Assembly: GCF_040954645.1 (NCBI RefSeq)
Contig: NC_092803.1
Location: 15,625,230-15,689,229 of the forward strand
Length of the DNA: 64,000 bases
Reading direction: 5' to 3'
Source: Diabrotica undecimpunctata
Taxonomy: Eukaryota > Arthropoda > Insecta > Coleoptera > Chrysomelidae
Both the position numbers and the translations under genes were made by a program. Positions within the stretch are counted from its first letter, which is position 1, and every line of letters begins with the position of its first letter. Positions 58,195 to 64,000 of this stretch are shown here, in pieces. Below the pieces are notes generated by a model that did no database searches, was not told where the DNA came from, and saw only the letters and a program-made list of their open reading frames with translations.

Positions 58195-59595
58195 CCTTCT
58201 TCTTCTTTAAGTTCCTTCTTCTATCGAAGGTTGGAAATCATCATGGCTATGCGGACTCTGTTGACTGCAGCTATAAAAAGTTCTGCACTACTGCATTCAA
58301 AGTTCTTAAGCCAGGATATTCTTCGTCTTCCCACATTTCGCTTTCTTCGAATTTGCCTTGCACAATAAGTTGTAATAATGAGTATTTTTGCCCTCTCATC
58401 ACATGTCCTAAGAACTCAAGTTTTCGTCTTTTGATAGTTATTATTATTTCCGCCTCATTTCCTATCCTTCTAGTTACTTCCAGGTTCGACATTCTTTGAA
58501 TCCATGATATTCGTAGGATTCTTCTGTAACACCAAAATTCAAAGGAGGCCAACTTATTCAGATGGACTTGTTTTAGTGTCCACGCTTCCAAGCCATAAAG
58601 AAGAGTAGAAAACACGTAACATCGAAGCATTCTCAGGCGTAGTTCTAACCTTATATCCCGACAACAAAGAAACTTTTTAAGTTTAATGAATTATGCACGT
58701 GCTATTTCAATGCGTGTCCTAATTTCTTTGGTTTGGTCTATATCTGATGTTATGCATATTCCTAAGTATTTATAGTTATTAACACTCTCAATTGCAGTAT
58801 CTTCAATAGTCAGTTGGATATTTGCATGTGCAGATTTAGTCATGATCATGCATTTAGTTTTCTTTAAATTTATCTTCAGTCCGTACTCATGACAGCGTTC
58901 ATTAAGGCGTTGCATTACGGTCTGTAAATCATTGTTGTTATCCGTCATTATTACGGTATCGTCTGCAAAACGTAAGTTATTCAAAACTTCTCCATTGATA
59001 GATATACCTTCTATTGAGTCTGAGAGCGCTTTTTGAAATACCTCTTCACTATAGAGATTGAAAAGTAATGGGGACAGCACGCAATCCTGGCTGACTCCTC
59101 TCTGTATTTTGATATTTTGGGTGTACTGGTTGTCAACTCGTACCTTGGCAGTTTGATTCCAATATAAATTAGATATAATTTTTATATCACGACTGTCAAT
59201 ATTTTTGCTTTTTAATATATCTACAACCTTTTATGTTGAATTGCTACAAAGGTCGATTGCAGCCATTGTCTGGCGATTGTGGCAGTCTGATATATTAGAT
59301 TAAAGAGTTCAACCATGACATCAATAACATCTTCATCGATGAGTTTTAATAATTCGATTGGCACATCATCTGATCCAGTAGCTTTAACCTCTTTTGTGTT
59401 TTTGATGGCATAGAGGACTTCTTCTCTTAATATTGGTGTTCCGGTATTCTCGGTGATTTCTAATGACAGTTCTTCTCTTTCATCATTAAATAGTCGTTGG
59501 ATGTAATTGGTCCAGTGACGTAATCTCTCCTTCATATCAGTAATAATATCCCCTTTATCATTTTTAAGGATATTCGTTCTTGTACGTTTTCAGAA
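58195..59595 (-). mobile_element. LINE family B copy with internal deletion
   Basis: Minus strand from 59595: linker (MKERLRHWTNYIQRLFNDER, LREEVLYAIKNTKEVKATGS, MVELFNLIYQTATIARQWL). At about 59225 the fingers and block A are gone and coding continues with an altered GVSQDCVLSPLLFN. The catalytic block is NNLRFADDTVIMTD. YLGICITSD, a stop at 58691-58693, LRCYVFSTLLYGLEAWTLK, RRILRISWIQRMSNLEV and FLGHVMRGQKYSLLQ follow, then a frameshift and a GAA tail at about 58197. Confidence 0.88.
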
Positions 59596-59694
59596 GAAAA
59601 TAGAATAAGTATTAAATTTGTCTTTATACCATTCTTATAAAAAAAATTATTTTAAATTTATTTAAATAGTTATTTAAAAAATATAATTTAGCTT

Positions 59695-59800
59695 TGCGGG
59701 ACAGCTGAATACGGGACGGCACGCGGGACGGGACAGTGAAAATAGGCCGGGACTCGGGACGGGACAGATGTAAAAGTGCGACACGGGACGGGACAAGAAC
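59695..59800. repeat. GGGAC-rich minisatellite
   Basis: GGGACGGGACA occurs three times (near 59731, 59768 and 59797), with further CGGGACGGC and CGGGACTCG variants between them. It is an isolated GC-rich run in AT-rich DNA. Confidence 0.85.
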
Positions 59801-59988
59801 CTCTCCCTCATAAAACCCTAGACTTGTCTATGTATTGATTTGAACTAATTTATTTTTTATTTTCTTGTAATAAAGCTATCATTCATAAAACTGATTTACT
59901 TTGTCAGCTTTTATATTTTTTTATAGATCACCTCACTTAGAACCCCGCCAAATTATCGAATGCTTTTGTAAATCAATAAATAAAAAAT

Positions 59989-60585
59989 ATGGACATTGCT
60001 AATGCTAATGTGTTCACTTTTGGACTATTTATAAAAAAAATGCGAGCCAAATCAGTTGATCCGGAAAACCTAACTAATCAATTCGGAGATTATCTACGGA
60101 CTGATACTCAAAACAAAACAGACGTGGGTGTCTATTTTTACATTCGAAATAAATTAACAGCAAAAAACGTTCAATTCATTCTCCGATCGTGTATTTAATT
60201 GCATATGGTGTTATGGCAGTAATCAACGATCTTTGGCAGAATATCAGCGAGAATAGAATCAACTTAAGAGATATGAAATTGTCCGCCCACGCATTGCCGT
60301 CACCACAACAAGCAGCGGCGTGCGTTGGCCATTTTTATAATCTATTAACTCCCAATTTTAAAACCGAACCAGCACATAGACCAGCAAGGCCCGTTCACAC
60401 GAGAGTTTTAAAAACAGTTTCGTTTTACCATGACGTTGGTGCATTTAAAACGTTCTCGAAATGTTTGGCCCAGATGAGCATTTGGAAATTACTTATTTTT
60501 CCGATTTAGCTGCGGAAAGACATAACAATAACACCCTTAAATTACTAGCAGTAGTATTATGTATTGCAAGAGAAGCGATAAACTA
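59989..60585 (+). pseudogene. Unassigned coding region, about 195 codons, two frameshifts
   Basis: The frame starting at 59989 (MDIANANVFTF) runs to about 60190. It then shifts to the frame carrying VMAVINDLWQNISENRINL and PSPQQAAACVGHF up to about 60465, and shifts again to FGPDEHLEITYFSDLAAE, ending at a TAA near 60584. Two AATAAAG words follow within 25 bp. Composition is normal for a protein and unlike the TE proteins around it. I do not recognise it. A host pseudogene or an old viral insertion are both possible. Confidence 0.5.
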
Positions 60586-60669
60586 AATGCAGAATAAAGA
60601 ATAAAGAAAATCATTAAACACTTTTCCAAGATTTAACACTCAGTTAGATACCAAGCGATGACAGGTGTG

Positions 60670-61625
60670 TATAAAGTATTTTTCATATAAAAATGCGTGC
60701 ACGTCACAATTTATATAAAGTGACGTCACTTATATTTAAAATTTCCAGAACGTCAACCTTAGAGTGCAAATTTTCCTAACGCAGCTAATAATACGAAACC
60801 CATACGGAACTGCTCGATCTTTCATAGGCGTCAACATGGTATAATCAGAAAAATGTAATCATCATTATGCTGGGAATTTTAGAATTATATTGATTAAATA
60901 ACCAAAAGATTTGTTATTATTAATAATATAAATTTTATGAAATAACTCTTTAAGTCTAATATTCCACAAAATAATAATTTTAATTAAATATATTAGACAA
61001 TTGTACGCAATTGATATGAATATACTTCAAATTTTTTGACAGTACAGCGTGTGGCAAAATCGTTTAAAGTGTTGCCGCTTTTTTAGAGTAAGAATTTTGT
61101 TTATGTTTTGATTTCTTACACAATTTGATCATAATATATTATATATTAATAAATTGTATTTATAAATACATATTAAATTTAGATTGATAGCTTTAAAAAC
61201 TAATTATTGTTGTGTATTGTGATTGTGCTATGCCAAAACAACTAAATATTCTGTAGAAAGCTGATAAGCTTTCATATAAGATAGATTATTTTGAACAAGA
61301 AATAATGGTGAGACGTTTTTACTATTAATGTTCTAAATAGAGGTAAGTTTAAAATTTTAGAACATATAATTTTGTATTAAAATGATTTCTTATGTATTTT
61401 AGTGTGTTGCAGTAGTCTTAAAACTAAGTGTATTTACTGTTATATAATAGCAAAGAATATAGACGCTATATAGAGCGTCTATATTCTTTGATAATAGTTT
61501 GACAAATAGTTGACATTTTAAAAATTCGTCACTTAGTAACTGTTCTGATGTTTTGGCAACGCTGTGGGGTTATGACGTCGTAAACTTGAATGAAATGCAC
61601 GCATTTTTATATGAAAAATACTATA
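60670..61625. mobile_element. MITE-like element with 27-bp perfect terminal repeats
   Basis: AGTATTTTTCATATAAAAAT, extended to 27 bp, at 60677-60703 is repeated in reverse complement at 61596-61622. There is no coding region between. The target duplication is not clear. Confidence 0.7.
61451..61490. repeat. Perfect hairpin, 17-bp arms, 6-base loop
   Basis: CAAAGAATATAGACGCT at 61451-61467 pairs with AGCGTCTATATTCTTTG at 61474-61490, with the loop ATATAG. It sits inside the MITE at 60670-61625. Confidence 0.95.
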
Positions 61626-61726
61626 GACAGAACTTCGAATACAAAATCGATATTTCAAACTATATACACCTGAACTTATAAAAAAAAACATATATGAGGC
61701 ATTTGAAATATGAATAAAAACCGCAG

Positions 61727-62566
61727 AATTTAATGTTTTGTGTTACAAACGATCACACATCACGGGAAATGCATTAAAGATGACAGTTTTGAGTGTAGTT
61801 TATTGCAGAAGTTTTGTTCTTTTTTAAAAAACGTACTAGTGTAATTAAAAAAATGTTTTAGATCGTTTGTTGTGTGAAAGTTTAAATCCAGCTTTTTTTA
61901 GGCATATTTCAAATGCCTCTCATTTCTTACCAAAACTCAAAACTAAAATTTCATTCTATAGGTTTTCAAGGTTAGACTCTAGTAATCGAAACTTCACTTT
62001 GTCAGTCAATGAAAGGAGTAAATTGTATTGATCTCTTGAGAATCATAAAAAATGGCAAAAATCGCGCCACGTTTATTTATATAAAATCTGAGTTTATTTT
62101 AGGCAAAATACAAAAACTGCATACAAAAGCTAAACTCTTTACCTTTAAAACGCATCTTGATTTTTGTCGATAGGTCACTTAAATCAAAAGATATCGAATT
62201 TTTACCGTAGAGCTGATACACATTTTAATGAACATTGATTTCGCGCGCGTAACTGACATGCAAAATCGACGGTCGTTTTAAGCGTTGTTTCTAAGAGAAC
62301 GGTTCATTCTACACAAAAATTGCTAATCAACATTTTTGCTTAAAATTATCTCAGCTACATTTTTCATTATAAATATTTTTTTCTACGGTGTACAGATTCT
62401 TGGTAAATCGATTTTTTTGCGTTTTTACCCCGTGCGAGGGGCGTTTTAGGGGGAAGCCCGGTGGTACAAGTCTTTTTTGGGGTCTCAAAATTATTATGCT
62501 CAGAAAAATTCAGCTTGTTCGTATCATTTTTAGAAGTTCAGTGGCATTTTCGTCTTAGACGACTGG
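61727..62566. mobile_element. TIR element, copy 2, lacking the left end
   Basis: Matches 10590-11240 and 12300-12467 in the same orientation, with the shared words ACAAACGATC, AACGTACTAGTGTAATT, AATCATAAAAAATGGCAAAAA and AAATTCAGCTTGTTCGTAT. The right end GACGACTGGAGT is present at 62557-62568. The left end and about 100 bp are missing. No MITE is present at the point where copy 1 has one. Confidence 0.8.
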
Positions 62567-62649
62567 AGTATAAATGTGTATAAATAAATTAAAATTTTTT
62601 TGAAAATTTAAAATTTAAAATATTATTGGTAGATCGCTTAGAGTGTGGC

Positions 62650-63615
62650 GCTTTACCTGTGTTTGCCTGTGACCTCATAAGGTTCTTCACTAGGCTTTTG
62701 GGGTGGTTTTGCAGTCGTCTGTCGTATTTTTGGGAGTAACTGCCAATTTCTTCTTTTGAAGATATCGATTAATGTATTCATTCGATTAGTTTGCGGAAGT
62801 TCTTCGATTGGAATCTCTCCAATGTGTCGATCTTGGATCTGCAAGACATCCAAAAAGGCTACAGAACAGTATATCTTCTCTTCTAAGGCTTTGTTTATGG
62901 AATTGCAGATTCGATGAATTTGCTCAGTGATAATTTGTTGTTGTCTAAATCCAAACTGGTGGTTGGGGATCAGCTGCTATTCTACGAGGATTGCCTGTAA
63001 TCGGACTAGTAGTTGTTGTTCAAAAACCTTTGATATCACTGAAAGTAGACTGACAGGTCTATAGGACTTAACTTCTTCTACAGACTTGCCTAATTTGGGT
63101 ATTAAGACGTTTTGTACGTCTTGTATCTTAATCATCGCGTTAAAAATCTGTGTTAAATATTGCACTAGTTTCTTGGGAAGTTCTTTTAGAATTCTTGCAG
63201 TAGTGATTAAGTCGAACCCTGGGCGACTTTTTTTCGGATTTAGATCTGTTTGGATTTTGTTGAAAACTTGTTTGGCAGTGAAATTAGAGAATGATGCTTC
63301 TAGTTGGAATAGATACTCTAAATACAATTGCATATTATCTTTTGCATCAGGGTTGTTGTTTTAAGCATGTGGTTGGAACACTTTCTCCAGGTATTTGGCA
63401 AAGACTGTGGCTTTTTCTTTTTCAAACAGAGCAATTACAACATATTTTAAAAATTTGGACATACCTTTTTTTCCAAAAAAACTAAAAACAAGGTTTGACA
63501 GAGTTACATTGCCACTGTCGTAAGGAAGACGGTTCTTTTTTTGTTTCGATTTATTTGAAGCATCTTCTGTGAAGTGGATTAACAAATTTTCAGCATTTGT
63601 TTTGGGAATCATCAA
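62650..63615 (-). pseudogene. Jockey-type LINE, decayed with internal deletion
   Basis: Minus strand: VFAKYLEKVFQPHA (63400), NKIQTDLNPKKSRPGFDLIT, VQNVLIPKLGKSVEEVKSYR and PVSLLSVISKVFEQQLL (fingers), then NHQFGFRQQ, IHRICNSINKALEEKIY and SVAFLDV (block A). The sequence then jumps to LQIQDRHIGEIPIEELPQTN, which looks like the C-terminal end. The palm and thumb are missing. KSRPGFDLIT and SYRPVSLLS are characteristic of the Jockey clade. Confidence 0.75.
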
Positions 63616-63641
63616 ATAGGACTTTTTTGTATGCGATTTTG

Positions 63642-63720
63642 TTCTTCTTCTTCTTCATCATCTTTATAAGCAATTCTGCTTTTCCATTGGCAGAATGATA
63701 CATCTATGGAAGGTTGACGA
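63642..63720 (-). mobile_element. LINE family A, 3' tail only
   Basis: The minus strand reads GTCAACCTTCCATAG, then AAGCAGAATTGCTTATAAAG and a (GAA)n tail, matching the 3' UTR of the LINE-A copy at 20900-20971. It is a roughly 80-bp extremely truncated insertion. Confidence 0.8.
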
Positions 63721-64000
63721 ACTTCCTAATGAGTACTGAAACATTCTCAAAAATATCCCTATAAAATATCGTAGGTATTAGCCTACACTTGCCAAAAACG
63801 CTGAAAAGAGCCGTTCCTAACACACTTAGACCCTGTCATAATTAGTAACTGCATGAACACTAAAAATACTAAAATGTAACTTGGCCTTCTCCATGAAAAG
63901 TAAACATATAAACTACAAATTAAAAAATTTTAAAAACTTAAAAAAAATACATATACTAAATAAACCTCAAAAATAGATAACACAATGACACCTGATCTAA
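63721..64000. other. No gene recognised
   Basis: AT-rich end of the window with no coding or repeat match. Confidence 0.45.

Overview
This is AT-rich eukaryotic nuclear DNA, most likely from an insect with a large repeat-rich genome. A beetle is my guess, from resemblance of the retrotransposon proteins to those I remember; the window does not prove it. Evidence for a eukaryote: 60-70 bp GT-AG introns, long (TA)n microsatellites, mariner/Tc1, hAT, piggyBac and pogo transposases, many LINE reverse transcriptases, a gypsy-type Gag and a Penelope-like fragment. I found no intact host gene, rRNA, tRNA or CRISPR. Almost everything recognisable is a mobile element, usually broken and often nested. 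LINE families are called A to F here only for cross-reference.

Layout. 0-5 kb: LINE-A 3' end, an imperfect palindrome, an old LINE-B 3' end and a possible minus-strand 5' exon with a strong splice donor. 5-10.4 kb: a tandem repeat of about 262 bp, split by a 4.2-kb Tc1/mariner-type transposon (TA target duplication) that itself carries two LINE pieces. 10.4-12.5 kb: a terminal-inverted-repeat element with a MITE nested in it; a second copy near 62 kb lacks the MITE. 13-14.5 kb: a gypsy element rearranged head to head. 15.3-17.2 kb: a nearly intact Tc1 element inside a (TA)n microsatellite. 17.3-21 kb: LINE-A with LINE-B inserted. 22-24.6 kb: two young, open LINE fragments (C and D), then a pogo-type transposase. 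26.7-29.4 kb: a CpG-rich patch, a LINE-B relic, a Penelope-like fragment and a 417-bp inverted repeat.

31.2-38.4 kb is one transposon (copy 2 of the family below) broken by a hAT element, a LINE-E, a GC-rich retroelement and a 40-bp insert, each with its own target-site duplication. 39-43.6 kb: mariner and LINE relics. 43.8-46.5 kb: copy 1 of the same family, complete from end to end, with terminal inverted repeats and a three-exon gene. 47.9-51.5 kb: a piggyBac relic interrupted by a LINE-B, followed by a second LINE-B. 53.5-55 kb: copy 3 of the family, interrupted by an R4-like LINE with a 19-bp target duplication. 55-59.6 kb: four LINE relics. 59.7-64 kb: a GGGAC-rich minisatellite, an unassigned broken coding region, a MITE with a perfect hairpin, and a Jockey-type LINE.

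The most interesting system is the three-copy family (43767-46512, 31178-38419, 53540-55015). Its long protein shares three acidic blocks (xxFDxQ, SDxCxGQN or CDSAGGQN, and GHxxxxxD), consistent with an RNase-H-like DDD/E transposase. Copy 1 shows the element ends and two phase-1 introns of 66 and 65 bp. I cannot place it in a named transposon superfamily from memory.
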